Below, in pieces: positions 10,944-22,015 of a stretch of DNA of 54,528 nt. The notes beneath the pieces are model-generated. The model ran no database searches. It was not told the DNA's origin and saw only the letters and a list, made by a program, of their open reading frames with translations. This DNA comes from Paenarthrobacter nitroguajacolicus JCM 14115 (GTDB taxonomy: Bacteria > Actinomycetota > Actinomycetes > Actinomycetales > Micrococcaceae). The translations under genes and the position numbers were made by a program. Numbering within the stretch: position 1 is the first letter of the stretch; every line of letters begins with the position of its first letter. The stretch lies in contig BBFS01000019.1 in assembly GCA_001313365.1 (NCBI GenBank), positions 1-54,528 on the forward strand, written 5' to 3'.

Positions 10944-11079
10944 GATCCCATTCTGTCAGTCCCGGCGGTTCCCATCACAGCTATGACGCGCGACGTCGGA
11001 TAGTCACCTTTTGGCCACAAGGTGCCTGTGCTGCGGGTCACAAGTTCCGTTAGCGCGGCTTCTTCCATAGGCTTGCAGA

Positions 11080-11379
11080 GTGATCTTCAAAGCTGTGGGC
11101 GAGGGACGCCCGTACCCTGACCATGGATACTCTGCGCCGCGGGACTGGGCTGCCCTGCCCCCGCGTCCTATCCGCCTCGATGAACTCGTTACTACCAAAC
11201 GGACCCTGGACTTGGAGGCACTGTTGGCTGAGGACTCAACCTTCTTCGGTGATCTGTTCCCGCACGTCGTCCAGTATCAAGGCGTTATGTACCTCGAGGA
11301 CGGGCTTCACAGGGCGGTCCGCACGGCACTCCATCAGCGGACGGCCATTCACGCACGCGTATTGGTGATCGATGGCTAG
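11080..11379 (+). CDS. Small conserved actinobacterial protein, upstream of LytR_C gene
   Basis: A 99-residue protein beginning at GTG 11080 (MIFKAVGEGRPYP). It is intact. The middle reads LDELVTTKRTLDLEALL and the C-terminus VMYLEDGLHRAVRTALHQRT. Close relatives occur in many Micrococcaceae in front of a LytR_C gene; I recall automated annotations as a VapB-family antitoxin, but no toxin gene is adjacent, so I would not assign that role. The stop overlaps the start of the next gene by 8 bp, indicating translational coupling. Confidence 0.75.
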   Translation: MIFKAVGEGRPYPDHGYSAPRDWAALPPRPIRLDELVTTKRTLDLEALLAEDSTFFGDLFPHVVQYQGVMYLEDGLHRAVRTALHQRTAIHARVLVIDG

Positions 11380-12055
11380 CAAGCGCAGGCGTCCCAAAGA
11401 TGTGACGCAGCTCCACGGCCACCATGTAGTGACGGGCCCGGAGCTTCGGGCAACCTTTGCCGAGGATGCCCAGGCTCACAAAGGCCGCTTCCGGCGGCGG
11501 CTGTTCCATGGAATCGTCCTGGTGCTGCTGGTTGGCGTCATAGCGGCCGGAGCCGTTGGTGCGTGGGCGATTATGAACGGCGTGGTCAAGGTTCCCAGCT
11601 CAATCGCCAGCAAAGCGCCCACCAGCCTCTGTCCCACCACCACGTTTGACTACGTCCCCAACGAGACCGTGGCCCTCAACGTTTTCAATGCCACGTCCCG
11701 CGCCGGGCTGGCCAGCACAGTTGCAGACCAGTTCACGGCGCGTGGCTACAAGGTGGCCTCCGTCGACAACAGCGATACCGCTTACTCAGGCGTTGGAGTG
11801 GTGGTCTCCGGGGTCAAAGGCCAGGCCGCGGCGTTCAACGTCCAGCGGAATCTTGCCGGAACGGACTACTTCGAAGACAACCGTGAGGACGAGTCCGTGG
11901 ATGTCATCCTGACGCCTGGTTTCGAAGGCTTGGTGGAGCCCCCCCAATTGGTGGACCAGACCCCCCCGGGAACGCTGCAGTGCCCGCGTGAGGACCTGCG
12001 CATTGCGGACAACTCCAAGTGGCCCATCATTCCCACGCTACCTGCGGATCAGTAG
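11372..12055 (+). CDS. LytR C-terminal domain membrane protein
   Basis: An intact 227-residue protein with a cytoplasmic, basic N-terminus, one transmembrane helix (GIVLVLLVGVIAAGAVGAWAIM, about residues 48-69) and an extracytoplasmic LytR_C domain (TVALNVFNATSRAGLASTVADQF to DYFEDNREDESVDVILTPGFE). LytR_C domains accompany LytR-CpsA-Psr ligases that attach polymers to peptidoglycan, but here the catalytic LCP domain is absent. Two C7 runs near 11940 and 11962 lie in frame and probably add one Pro codon each (EPPQ, TPPG). The start overlaps the upstream small gene. Confidence 0.88.
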   Translation: MASKRRRPKDVTQLHGHHVVTGPELRATFAEDAQAHKGRFRRRLFHGIVLVLLVGVIAAGAVGAWAIMNGVVKVPSSIASKAPTSLCPTTTFDYVPNETVALNVFNATSRAGLASTVADQFTARGYKVASVDNSDTAYSGVGVVVSGVKGQAAAFNVQRNLAGTDYFEDNREDESVDVILTPGFEGLVEPPQLVDQTPPGTLQCPREDLRIADNSKWPIIPTLPADQ

Positions 12056-12780
12056 CTAGCTGGCGAGGGCGTCGTGGGCCGGCGAATCCAAGCGCACTGG
12101 CTTGCCGGCATCGTCGAAGCGGGCTCCCGCGCCCAATTGGATGAACCGCACTGTTTGTGCCGTGTGGAGTTCGATGGCCGTGTGAACTTCGACGGCTGTG
12201 TGAAGCTCGACGTCGGAGGCTGGCGGCGGCGGGGGGAGTCCCGCCGTCGGGCGTTCGGTTGCGTCGTGCGGCGCTGGCGGAAAGCGTTCCATGAATGAGC
12301 CGCGCCAACTGGGCGACGTCGGTGTCCGGAAGGTAGCCCTGCTCCACGCCGTCCTGGAGGATGTCCTGAAGCAGGACGTTCAGGTCGCCCACATGATCTG
12401 CGAGCTTCGCGAAGGAGCCGGGGGAGAGGACGGCGGCCATGGCCGGTCCCGGCGGCAAGTGGCGGCGGCTGAGATCCTCCACCTGGGCCCGGACGTAGAG
12501 GGCGAGCCTGTCAACGGGGGTTCTCCAGCGCAGCCAGTGAATCGCGGAGGTCCACGATGAAACGCTCGGTCTCGTCCAAGGCGTACGCGATGAGCAGTTG
12601 CTCCATATCCGCGTAATAGTTGTAGACCGCGGTGCGTCCCACGCCGGCGTGCCGGGCGACATCCGTCATGGTGAGTCCCGGGAGGCCGTGGGTGAAGAGG
12701 AGCTCTCCAAAAGCGGTCAGAATCCGACGTTGGGTCTCGGCGCGTTGGGCAGCATTCGTGGCGGCCGTGATCCTTGGCAT
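12056..12780 (-). CDS. TetR family transcriptional regulator
   Basis: The N-terminal helix-turn-helix is clear: RRILTAFGELLFTHGLPGLTMTDVARHAGVGRTAVYNYYADMEQLL (residues about 18-63). The ligand domain follows in a second frame (VDRLALYVRAQVEDLSRRHLPPGPAM, DILQDGVEQGYLPDTDVAQLARLIHGTL), and a Pro- and His-rich extension in a third frame ends LDSPAHDALAS. Frame changes near 12512 and 12295. About 240 residues. The start at 12780 lies 9 bp from a dyad, suggesting autoregulation. Its stop abuts that of the convergent LytR_C gene. Target genes not apparent. Confidence 0.87.
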
Positions 12781-12789
12781 ATAGACACT

Positions 12790-12805
12790 TTACAGCGATC
12801 TGTCA
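12790..12805. promoter_or_regulatory. Candidate TetR operator
   Basis: TTACAG (12790-12795) and CTGTCA (12800-12805) form an imperfect inverted repeat with a 4-bp CGAT spacer and one mismatch, 9 bp upstream of the tetR start. Position suggests autoregulation. Confidence 0.4.
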
Positions 12806-12827
12806 CTAAGAGCCGTGAGGCTCGGCA

Positions 12828-13829
12828 TCAGGTTGCTGCTGGTGCCCGGGCGGTGGTTTTGCGGAGGACCAGGTGCGGCGTTCGGACCACGCTGCCCGGT
12901 GACTTTGCCCCTTCGATCCGGTCCACGGCGCGGCCAACAGCGGCCGCGGCAAGGAGCGGGGGGGCGTCCTGGCTGATGGAAGATAACTGGACGTAACTGA
13001 GCTTGGCGAAATGGCTGTCGTCATAGCGAGTACCGATACATCTGCGGGAATGCTGATTCCGGCGGCCTGAAGCTCTCCATGATGCCGAGGGCCGACCTGT
13101 CGTTGAAGGCGATGACAGCGTGGGCAGATCAGCCTGAAGGATCTGCCCGGCTCCCATGCCATCCTCTTCTCCAGGACCACCAGGGACAACCACGGGTTGG
13201 AGCCCGCGTCGGATCATTTCCGTGCGGTATGTCTCCCGGCGTCTGTCCGAAGAGACGGCAGCGCCGCCGTCGACGTGGACGATCCGGCTATGGCCGAGAC
13301 CAACCAGGTGGTCAACGGCTATCGCGATGCCTGCGTAATCGTCACTGCTGACCGAATCCACGAGGTCGCCCACGTTGTCGCGAAGGAGGCTCACCACCGG
13401 CACTTGGCGGGCGTGTAGTGCGAGGTCCTCCACGTTGAGGGTGGGCGCGATGATGATCAATGCCTCCGCGCCGACATCCAGCAAGGTTTCAATGGCGCGG
13501 GCCTCGGGCCGACCGCTGGCCACCGCGCTCAGGGCTATTTCATAGCCCCTGGCGGAGGCTTCAGCGTAGGCGGCATCCACAATTTCCGCGTGAAAGGGCT
13601 GTGAGCTGGAAAAGATGAGGCCCAGGAGCTTGGTCCTGCTGCTCCGCAGCAGCCTCGCCCGGGAGTCTGCCCGATATCCGAGTTGGCGGGCCGCGTCGAG
13701 TACTCTTTGCCGCGTCGATTCCGCCGCGCCGGGTGCACCCCCCCGCATCACGATGGAAACCAAGGCGCGGGAGACGCCGGCAGCCTCGGCTACGTCCATC
13801 AAAGTAGGGCGGCGCTGCAATTCCGACAT
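12828..13829 (-). CDS. LacI family transcriptional regulator
   Basis: A sugar-responsive repressor of about 333 residues. The DNA-binding head reads PTLMDVAEAAGVSRALVSIVMRGG with the hinge-proximal RVLDAARQLGYRADSRARLL; the periplasmic-binding-protein-like core follows (KLLGLIFSSSQPFHAEIV, ALIIIAPTLNVEDL, HSRIVHVDGG). The frame changes near 13130 and 13030; the tail reads YDDSHFAKLSYVQLSSISQD and ends ARAPAAT. Start ATG at 13829 with AGGAGGAAAT just upstream. Divergent from a dehydrogenase/isomerase pair, with two identical operators in between, so it most likely represses that pair and itself. Confidence 0.92.
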   Translation of the reverse strand: MSELQRRPTLMDVAEAAGVSRALVSIVMRGGAPGAAESTRQRVLDAARQLGYRADSRARLLRSSRTKLLGLIFSSSQPFHAEIVDAAYAEASARGYEIALSAVASGRPEARAIETLLDVGAEALIIIAPTLNVEDLALHARQVPVVSLLRDNVGDLVDSVSSDDYAGIAIAVDHLVGLGHSRIVHVDGGAAVSSDRRRETYRTEMIRRGLQPVVVPGGPGEEDGMGAGQILQADLPTLSSPSTTGRPSASWRASGRRNQHSRRCIGTRYDDSHFAKLSYVQLSSISQDAPPLLAAAAVGRAVDRIEGAKSPGSVVRTPHLVLRKTTARAPAAT

Positions 13830-13855
13830 ATTTCCTCCTGGGTGCGAACAGTCTA

Positions 13856-13916
13856 TAGAACGATCTAGACGTAGGGCGAATGACATGTCAGGATGGTGCG
13901 ACTAGAACGATCTAGA
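13856..13916. promoter_or_regulatory. Twin LacI-type operators in the lacI/dehydrogenase divergent region
   Basis: Two identical 14-bp sites, TAGAACGATCTAGA, at 13856-13869 and 13903-13916, 47 bp apart start to start. Each is an imperfect palindrome with the central CG typical of LacI/GalR operators. They bracket the two divergent promoters. Confidence 0.75.
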
Positions 13917-13936
13917 AGACTATTTCAGGAGCTACC

Positions 13937-15064
13937 ATGGGTTACCTTCAGCACCCGGTCACCGAAGACCGGCCCGTTCGTATCGGACTGATCGGAGCGG
14001 GATGGATCGGAACCTTCCACGCTGAGTCCGTTGCGCACCGCATCCCCCCAATGCCCGGCTTGAAGCAATCGCGGATCCTGCCCTTCCGGCCGTCGAGGAA
14101 CTCGCCGGCCGCCTGGCGTTGCCAAGATCAGTAGTGACCCGGCAGATGTGCTGAACGATCCTGATGTGGACGCTGTTCTTATCGCCGCGCCGGCGCGCTT
14201 TCATGCCGGGCTGATCGCCGCGGCTGCGCGGGCGGGTAAGCACGCATTCTGCGAAAAGCCGGGCGGCCGTACCGTGGAAGAACTTGATGACGCACTGGAC
14301 GCAGCAGGGGCTGCGGGTGTGATCGTCCAGTTCGGTTTCAACCGCCGCTACTCAAGCGACTTCGCCGCCGCCCGCAGGCTCATTGATGACGGTGCCATAG
14401 GAACCCCGCAGTTGCTGCGGTCCTTGACCCGCGATCCCGGCAACCCGGACGGGATTGCCAACCGGAGCGGATTCCGCCGGGCACCATCTTCCTGGAGACC
14501 CTCATTCACGACTTCGACACCTTGAACTGGCTGAACCCGGGGGGGGCTGTCCCTGTTCGCGTTCATGCTGTGGCTGACGCGCTGGTAGCGCCTGAAGCAA
14601 AAGAGGGTGGCCTGTTGGATACCGCTGTAGTCACTGTGACCTACAGCAACGGAGCCATTGCCGTAGCTGAGGCCAACTTCAACGCACTCTACGGCTATGA
14701 CGTGCGGGGGGGAGAAGTTTTTGGCTCTGCCGGGATGGTGACAGCGGGAGGCCCGCAGGCCAGCACGGCCATGAGTTACACCGCTGCCGGCATCAATGCG
14801 TCCACCGTCCGCCTGAACGTGGACCTCTTTCACGATGCGTATACGGCTGAACTCGTCCACTTTGTGGACTCCGTGAAAGCTGACCGTGACGGTGTCCAAG
14901 CTCCCGCCGCCCAAGCTGCCGGTGGAACCGACGCACGGAACGCCTTGGCCGTGGCCTTGGCCGCCTCCCGTTCAGCCGAAACCGGGCTGCCGGTTGACGT
15001 GGCAACAATTGCCGAATGGCGTCCAGCGGAACCCGCACTGCACACCGTAGGTGATGAAGCATGA
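13937..15064 (+). CDS. Gfo/Idh/MocA family oxidoreductase (inositol-dehydrogenase-like)
   Basis: An NAD(P)-dependent sugar or polyol dehydrogenase of about 375 residues. The Rossmann start is IGLIGAGWIGTFHAESVAHRI, followed in other frames by DPDVDAVLIAAPARFHAGLI, HAFCEKPGG (the EKP motif), GFNRRYSSDF and the catalytic-region LIHDFDTLNWL (D and H). Frame changes near 14050, 14130 and 14480, and a G7-run codon near 14540. Start ATG at 13937 with CAGGAG 6 bp upstream. Stop overlaps the start of the next gene by 4 bp (ATGA). Regulated by the divergent LacI protein through twin operators. Substrate probably an inositol-like or ketose compound; not decidable. Confidence 0.9.
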
Positions 15065-15867
15065 GCTTCCGCTTGGCTGCCTGCGCTGAAATGCTCTACG
15101 GCGAATTGCCTTTGACGGAGCGCGTGAAGAGGATTCATGAGCAAGGCTTTGAGGTGGAGTTGTGGGACACCCGGGGCCGGGACATCGCGGCCCTGGCAGC
15201 AACTGGTGCCCGGTTCTCGTCTATGAGCGGCTATTTTGGCGGTAGCCTCACTGATCCCGCCAGCGCCAACGAGGTGCTGGCATCGGCGGAGAAACTGATT
15301 CCTGTCGCGCTTGAACTTGGTATCGAGCGTATGGTGGTCCACCCTGCAGAGCTCGGGGAAGGCGGCCGGGCCGTCCGCCCCCCCGTTCACCGATCTACCG
15401 GCGAGATGTGGCTGACCGGTGCGCGCACGCTCGAACGCCTGGCGGCATTGGGCGAGAAGCACGGAGTGGTCTTCGCGTTAGAGAACTTGAACACTGTGCT
15501 GGACCACCCCCCCGGCATCCCCCCCTTGGCACGCGCAAAAGACACGCTGGCGCTGGTCTCGGCGGTTAACCACCCCCCCAACGTCAGGATGATGCTGGAC
15601 CTCTATCACGCCCAAATTGGTGAGGGCAACCTGATCGAACTCATCCGTGCCGCGTTGCCCTGGATAGGAGAAATACAAGTGGCCGACGTCCCCCCCGGCC
15701 GGTGCGAACCGGCACGGGGGGAAATCAACTATCACGTCATCGCCAGTGCTCTTGGAACGGCCGGATACGACGGGGTTGTCGGTCTCGAAGCGCAGGCCGC
15801 CGGAGGAGCCGGCCTGGAAGCAGGAGACACCGCACTGGCGGCTTTCCGTGCGGCCTTTGAAAGCTAG
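15061..15867 (+). CDS. Hydroxypyruvate isomerase-like TIM-barrel isomerase/epimerase
   Basis: A 268-residue xylose-isomerase-like TIM barrel of the Hyi family, which isomerises small hydroxy-keto acids or related sugars. It is unbroken. Visible features: FRLAACAEMLYGELPLTERVKRI at the start, ALENLNTVLDHP (metal-ligand Glu), MMLDLYHAQIGEG (Asp, His) and VVGLEAQA (Glu) near the end. Five C7 runs (15378-15384, 15507-15513, 15519-15525, 15573-15579, 15690-15696) each give an extra Pro in frame, e.g. RPPV, HPPG, IPPL, HPPN, VPPG, where relatives have one Pro. Translationally coupled to the dehydrogenase upstream. Confidence 0.88.
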   Translation: MSFRLAACAEMLYGELPLTERVKRIHEQGFEVELWDTRGRDIAALAATGARFSSMSGYFGGSLTDPASANEVLASAEKLIPVALELGIERMVVHPAELGEGGRAVRPPVHRSTGEMWLTGARTLERLAALGEKHGVVFALENLNTVLDHPPGIPPLARAKDTLALVSAVNHPPNVRMMLDLYHAQIGEGNLIELIRAALPWIGEIQVADVPPGRCEPARGEINYHVIASALGTAGYDGVVGLEAQAAGGAGLEAGDTALAAFRAAFES

Positions 15868-15988
15868 CCAAGAGCAGTCGGCGCGCTTGCCATGGGCGAT
15901 AGTGCACTGCGTCAAAGGGCAAAATCTCGCGTAGCATCAAGGAAAACCGGTCAACAGCAGCGCCGGCCAACAGCAGCTAGGGGGCGTC

Positions 15989-16994
15989 TTGCGCGCAACG
16001 GTCAAGGACGTAGCGCGCCGTGCAGGGGTTTCGCCTAAAACGGTCTCGAACGTGATGAACGGGATCGTGCCCGTGAGCGGCCCCCCCACGCGGCTCAGGG
16101 TTGAGCAGGCGATGGCGGAACTGGATTATGTCCCCCCCAATCTCTCGGCGCGCGGACTGCGCAATGGCCGTTCGGGTGTTATTGGACTGGCGCTGCCGGA
16201 TCTGGCGACTCCCTTTTCTGCGGAGATTGCCCAAAGCATTGTGGAAGTTGCCCACGAGCAAGGTTTCAGCGTGCAGATCGAGGAAACCGGCTCCGACCCG
16301 CACCGTGAGCATGAGTTGATGACGCGGGCGCGGGCTAACCTCATCGACGGGCTGATTCTTAACCCCGTGGTGCTCAAGGAGAGTGCCGTGCAGGTAGCGT
16401 CGCACTGCCACCGGTTGTTCTCCTGGGCGAAGTGACACAGCAGCTGGCCGACCGCGTCTTTGTGGACAGCTTCGCTGCGGCGCGGGACATGACCCTCGCT
16501 TTGGCCAGGCCCGGACGCCGGCGTATCGCAGTTCTGGGTGTGAATCGCGGAAGGCAATCCGCTACGGCGATCCAGCGGGCCGGCGGCTATGAGGCTGCAC
16601 TGCAGATGCTGGGAATTGCCAAGGATGAGTCGTTGCTGATTTCCTGCGACAGCTGGACGCCTGCTTCAGCGGCTGAAGCGCTGGCTGAGTATCTGGACAC
16701 AAATCCCTTGCCTGAGGCGCTGTTCTGTTTTACGGACTCCATGGCAATCGGTGCCCTGAATACCTTGTGGAAGAGGGGGGTGCACGTTCCGGATGACATC
16801 GCGGTAGCCGGTTTCGACGACGTGATCGACGGACGATTTGCGGTACCTTCCTGACTACCGTGTCCTTCGACAAACGGGCGATTGCCACGGAGGCCTTGCG
16901 CCTGTTGACCGAACGCATGTCCGACAGGTCCCACGGGCAACGCTTGGTTGAAATCGATTACGCCATCGTGGAGCGGGACAGCAGCAGAGGCTGA
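15989..16994 (+). CDS. LacI family transcriptional regulator of the arabinoside locus
   Basis: A LacI/GalR repressor of about 335 residues. Start is TTG at 15989 with AGGGGG (15979-15984) ahead; the head reads ATVKDVARRAGVSPKTVSNVMNG. The core continues GVIGLALPDLATPFSAEIAQSIVEVA, then in a second frame RRRIAVLGVNRG and FCFTDSMAIGALNTLWKRGVHVPDDIAVAGFDD, then a third frame VSFDKRAIATEALRLL ending ERDSSRG. Frame changes near 16412 and 16853. Two C7 runs at 16081-16087 and 16132-16138 add a Pro in frame. It lies 198 bp upstream of the binding-protein gene in the same direction, with two operators in the gap. Confidence 0.92.
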
Positions 16995-17011
16995 AACGAG
17001 AGCCTGCCACT

Positions 17012-17033
17012 AAATTGTGCGCGCTAACAATTT
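17012..17033. promoter_or_regulatory. Upstream LacI-type operator of the arabinoside importer
   Basis: AAATTGT (17012-17018) and ACAATTT (17027-17033) are perfect 7-bp inverted arms around GCGCGCTA, a LacI-like site centred on the CG-rich core. It ends 4 bp before the -35 box of the importer promoter. Confidence 0.6.
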
Positions 17034-17037
17034 TCTC

Positions 17038-17067
17038 TTGCCCTACACTTTACATCGATGTAATGTG
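17038..17067 (+). promoter_or_regulatory. Promoter with embedded operator for the arabinoside ABC importer
   Basis: TTGCCC (17038-17043), a 17-bp spacer and TAATGT (17061-17066) form a sigma-70-type promoter. The spacer and -10 box contain a near-perfect 22-bp palindrome at 17046-17067 whose centre is the perfect TTACATCGATGTAA (17050-17063) with central CG. A repressor bound there would block polymerase. The RBS AAAGGAG lies at 17179-17185 before the GTG start. Confidence 0.7.
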
Positions 17068-17192
17068 AGATCTGCGTCACCCCCCCGGGCCAACCTTTAC
17101 CCGAGTGTGGGGACGCGCCGGAGCCGGATTTTGCGCAGCAGCAACGCAGTGAAGCAGTGACCTTTCAGCGGACCCATCCAAAGGAGTGACGG

Positions 17193-18536
17193 GTGAAGCA
17201 GTTTGAATCTTTGACCGGGAAACAGTTGTCCCGGAGACAGTTATTGACAGGATCGGCCCTTCTTGGCGGAGGCCTGCTGGCCACCGGCCTCACGGGCTGC
17301 GGAGGTGCGGCCCAGGCCGCTGCAGTCCAGGACATCGGGTTCTGGCACCTGCTTTCCGGCGGTGATGGCATCAAGATGCAGGCCATGATCAACAGCGCCA
17401 ACCAAGCCAATCCCGGTTTCAAGGTGCACCCCCCCACAGTACTTGCCTGGGGGGGTCCGCCGTATTACACGAAATTGGCCATGGCCTCGGCCGGAGGCCG
17501 CCCTCCCGAGGTGGCCATCATGCATGCCAGCCGGGTTCGGATATGCACCGGGCGGACTCATTGAGCCGTGGGACCTGGACCTGCTTGCGGAGAACGGTGT
17601 CAGCGCCTCCGATTTCGCCCCCCCAGGATCTGGGAGAAAAGCCAACACAACGGCAAGGTTTTCTCCATCGCCCTGGATTCGCACCCGTTCGTCATGTTTT
17701 ACAACACGGATATCGCAGGCAAGGCCGGAGTGCTGGGCAGCAACGGCCAGCTACAGGAAGTGACCTCGCCCCCCCAGGAATTCAAGGCGATGGCCCTGGA
17801 AATGCAGAAGGTCACCAAGCCCACGGCCTGTCCTTCGGCTATCTCGGCAGTGGTTCGCAAATGTGGCGCCTGTTCTACACCCTCTACAAGCAACACGGCG
17901 CGGACATGGAACTGACACCAGGGCAGCCCATGAAGGTGGACCGGGACGCGGCCATCGAATCGCTGGAGTTCATGGCATCCCTCTTTGACGACACCATCGC
18001 AGCCCAAGCCGGAGACATCAGCACGGGCATCGCGGAGTTTGCCCGCGGGGGGCTCAGGGATGCTGTTCAGCGGCGTGTGGGAACTGCCCACCATGAAGAA
18101 GGCCGGAATACCCGTAGATGCGGCCACCATTCCTACGCTGTACGGAACACCGGCCTCTTACGCAGACTCGCACTCGTTCGTCCTCCCACGGCAACTGAAG
18201 TTGAATGAGGACAAGCGCCGGGACGTCTACAAGTTCGTCACCGATGTCCTCAAGGGATCCCTGTCCTGGGCAGAAGCCGGACATATTCCTGGCTTCCAGC
18301 CCGTGGTCCAATCACAGGCCTACCGCGAACTCACGCCCCAGATTCACTACGCCAACGCGGCGGACATCATTGCCTACGATCCCGAGTCCTGGTTCAGCGG
18401 TTCCGGCTCGGACTGGCAGACCTACTTCGCGGAGACCGTGCAGAACGTCCTTTTGGGAAGGGACAAGGCATCCGCGGGATGGGCTGCCTTCGAGCAACGC
18501 ACCAACACCCTCCTCTCCCGTCCCAACCCCGTCTAA
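17193..18536 (+). CDS. Sugar ABC transporter substrate-binding lipoprotein
   Basis: A family-1 solute-binding protein of about 447 residues. The N-terminus carries a twin-arginine-like and lipobox signal, SRRQLLTGSALLGGGLL to ATGLTGCGG, so it is exported and lipid-anchored at the Cys near residue 37. The mature part includes IGFWHLLSGGDGIKMQAM, YYTKLAMASAGGRPPEVAIMH, HPFVMFYNTDIAGKAG and SGMLFSGVWELPTMKKAGIPV. Frame changes near 17535, 17625, 17820 and 18050, mostly beside G7/C7 runs. Start GTG at 17193. It feeds the two permeases that follow; linkage to a GH51 enzyme points to arabino-oligosaccharides as ligand. Confidence 0.9.
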
Positions 18537-18572
18537 CCGGCCCACCCACCGAGCGACCAAAGGAGTTCTTGA

Positions 18573-19498
18573 ATGAGTACCTCTACGCTGTCCCGGCCGA
18601 GGCCGGAGAGTCTGCGCAAACCCGGGAGCCGCACCCGAAGCAACCTGAGCGTTGGGGGGGATTTGCCACCCCGTTCCTTGTCTTCTTCCTCGTTTTCCTC
18701 GTCTGGCCCATTCTCTACGGCTTCTACATGAGCCTTACGGGCAAGTCCCTTACCGGCGCCAATGACGATCTGATTGGCTTCGCGAACTATGCCGAAGCCT
18801 TGGCCGACGCCGATATGTGGCGATCCTTGGGCAACACCCTCTACTTCACGGTGATCAGCACCGTCCCGTTGGTCCTCGTTGCCTTGGTCATGGCCGCCCT
18901 GCTCAACATCGGGCTTCCAGCCCAGTGGCTGTGGCGGCTCTCCTACTTTGCACCTTACCTGCTGGCCTCCACAGTGGTTTCGCTGTTCTTCACCTGGATG
19001 TACAACCCGCAGCTTGGCCTAATCAACGAGTTCCTGACAGGCATCGGCCTCCCACGCGTTGCCTGGCTTAATGACCCCAACGTGGCCATGTGGGCCATTG
19101 TCATCGCCACTCTCTGGTGGACCGTGGGCTTCAACTTCCTGCTCTATCTGGCCGCGATGCAGAACATCCCCCGCGCAGCATTATGAGGCAGCTTCGCTGG
19201 ACGGTGCGGGGGGGCGTGGCGCCAGTTCTTCTCCATCACGCTTCCGCAGCTGACACCCACCACTGTGATGATCGTGCTGCTCCAGATCCTGGCATCGCTG
19301 AAGATCTTCGATCAGGTGTACCAGATGACCGCCGGCGGACCCGGAGGATCCACCCGGCCCGTGGTGCAGTACATCTTCGAAACCGGCTTCACCGGATACC
19401 GGCTGGGTTACTCGGCAGCCATCTCCTACATCTTCTTCGGACTGATCGTGGTCATCTCGATCATGCAGTTCGTCATCACCCGCCGCAGGAGTGCATAA
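18573..19498 (+). CDS. Sugar ABC transporter permease (MalF/UgpA type)
   Basis: An inner-membrane permease of about 308 residues with six helices. Start ATG at 18573 after AAAGGAG. Helix 1 is TPFLVFFLVFLVWPILYGFYM; the EAA coupling loop reads [26 protein letters not shown] near 19190-19260, and the last helix ends QFVITRRRSA. Frame changes lie near 18595, where one base is missing, and near 19185. A G7 run at 18654-18660 is in frame. Second gene of the arabinoside importer operon, 36 bp after the binding-protein stop. Confidence 0.92.
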
Positions 19499-19500
19499 CC

Positions 19501-20404
19501 ATGGCAACCCCTACCCTGACCCGTCCAGCACCCAGTACCCCCCACCGGCAATAGCTCAAACTTCGCCAGCCCCGCAAGAAGCTGACCGTTGGCAGGATCG
19601 CGGCCATCGTCGTCGCTGCCTTCATCGCGGTGCTGTGGCTGATCCCGTTCGCGTGGGCCACGGCCACCGCTTTCAAGACCGAGACGGATGCCGCAGCTCC
19701 GGACGTGACATGGCTGCCGCCGTCGGGCTTCACTCCCGAAGCGTTCGTCAAGGTGTTCCAGGACGGCAACATCCCGCTGTGGACCTGGAACTCGCTCTAC
19801 ACCTCGGCGGCCATCACCGCCATCACCCTGGTGATCTCGGCGTTGGTCGCCTATGCGCTTTCGAGGATCGATTTCAAGGGCAAGAAGGTGCTGATGACGG
19901 TGATCATCGCCTCCATCATCATCCCGCCGCCGGTGTTGATCATCCCGCTCTTCTACCAAATGCTGGCGCTGAACCTCATCGATACCTCGTGGGCCATCAT
20001 CCTGCCGCAGGTCATCCACCCCCGCCATGGTGTTCGTGCTGAAGAAGTTTTTTGACCAGATCCCGCGTGAACTCGAGGAAGCGGCCGTGATGGACGGAGC
20101 CAGCCGCTTGCGGATCTTCACCCAAATCATCCTGCCGTTGTCCCGACCCATCCTGGCCGCCGTCGCGATCTTCGTGTTCATCGGCGCGTGGAATAACTTC
20201 CTGTGGCCGTTCATCGCCACCAATGACGGCAACCTGCTCACCCTCCCGGTCGGCCTGCAGACCATCAAGAGCGCCTACGGCATTCAATACGCGCAGAACA
20301 TGGCGTCCGCATTGCTCGCCGCGCTGCCGCTCATTGTCGTCTTCCTCTTCTTCCAGCGCCAGATTATCAAGGGCGTTGCGACGACGGGACTCGCCGGAAC
20401 CTGA
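19501..20404 (+). CDS. Sugar ABC transporter permease (MalG/UgpE type)
   Basis: The partner permease, about 301 residues, starting ATG 2 bp after the previous stop. Helix 1 reads IAAIVVAAFIAVLWLIPFAWA; the EAA loop is LEEAAVMDGASRLRIFTQIILPLSRP; the end is KGVATTGLAGT. Frame changes near 19545 and 20030. No ABC ATPase gene is found in the locus, so the importer must use an ATPase encoded elsewhere, as is usual for MsiK-type shared ATPases of actinobacteria. Confidence 0.92.
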
Positions 20405-20435
20405 CCGGCAGCCTCTCACTAACCACCGGATTTAG

Positions 20436-22000
<1,565 letters not shown>

Positions 22001-22015
22001 CGACGCACCCAACTG

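Noticed and set aside
11080..11379. Calling the small gene a VapB antitoxin of a toxin-antitoxin pair
   Set aside because: No PIN-domain toxin or other toxin gene is adjacent; its partner is a LytR_C membrane protein.
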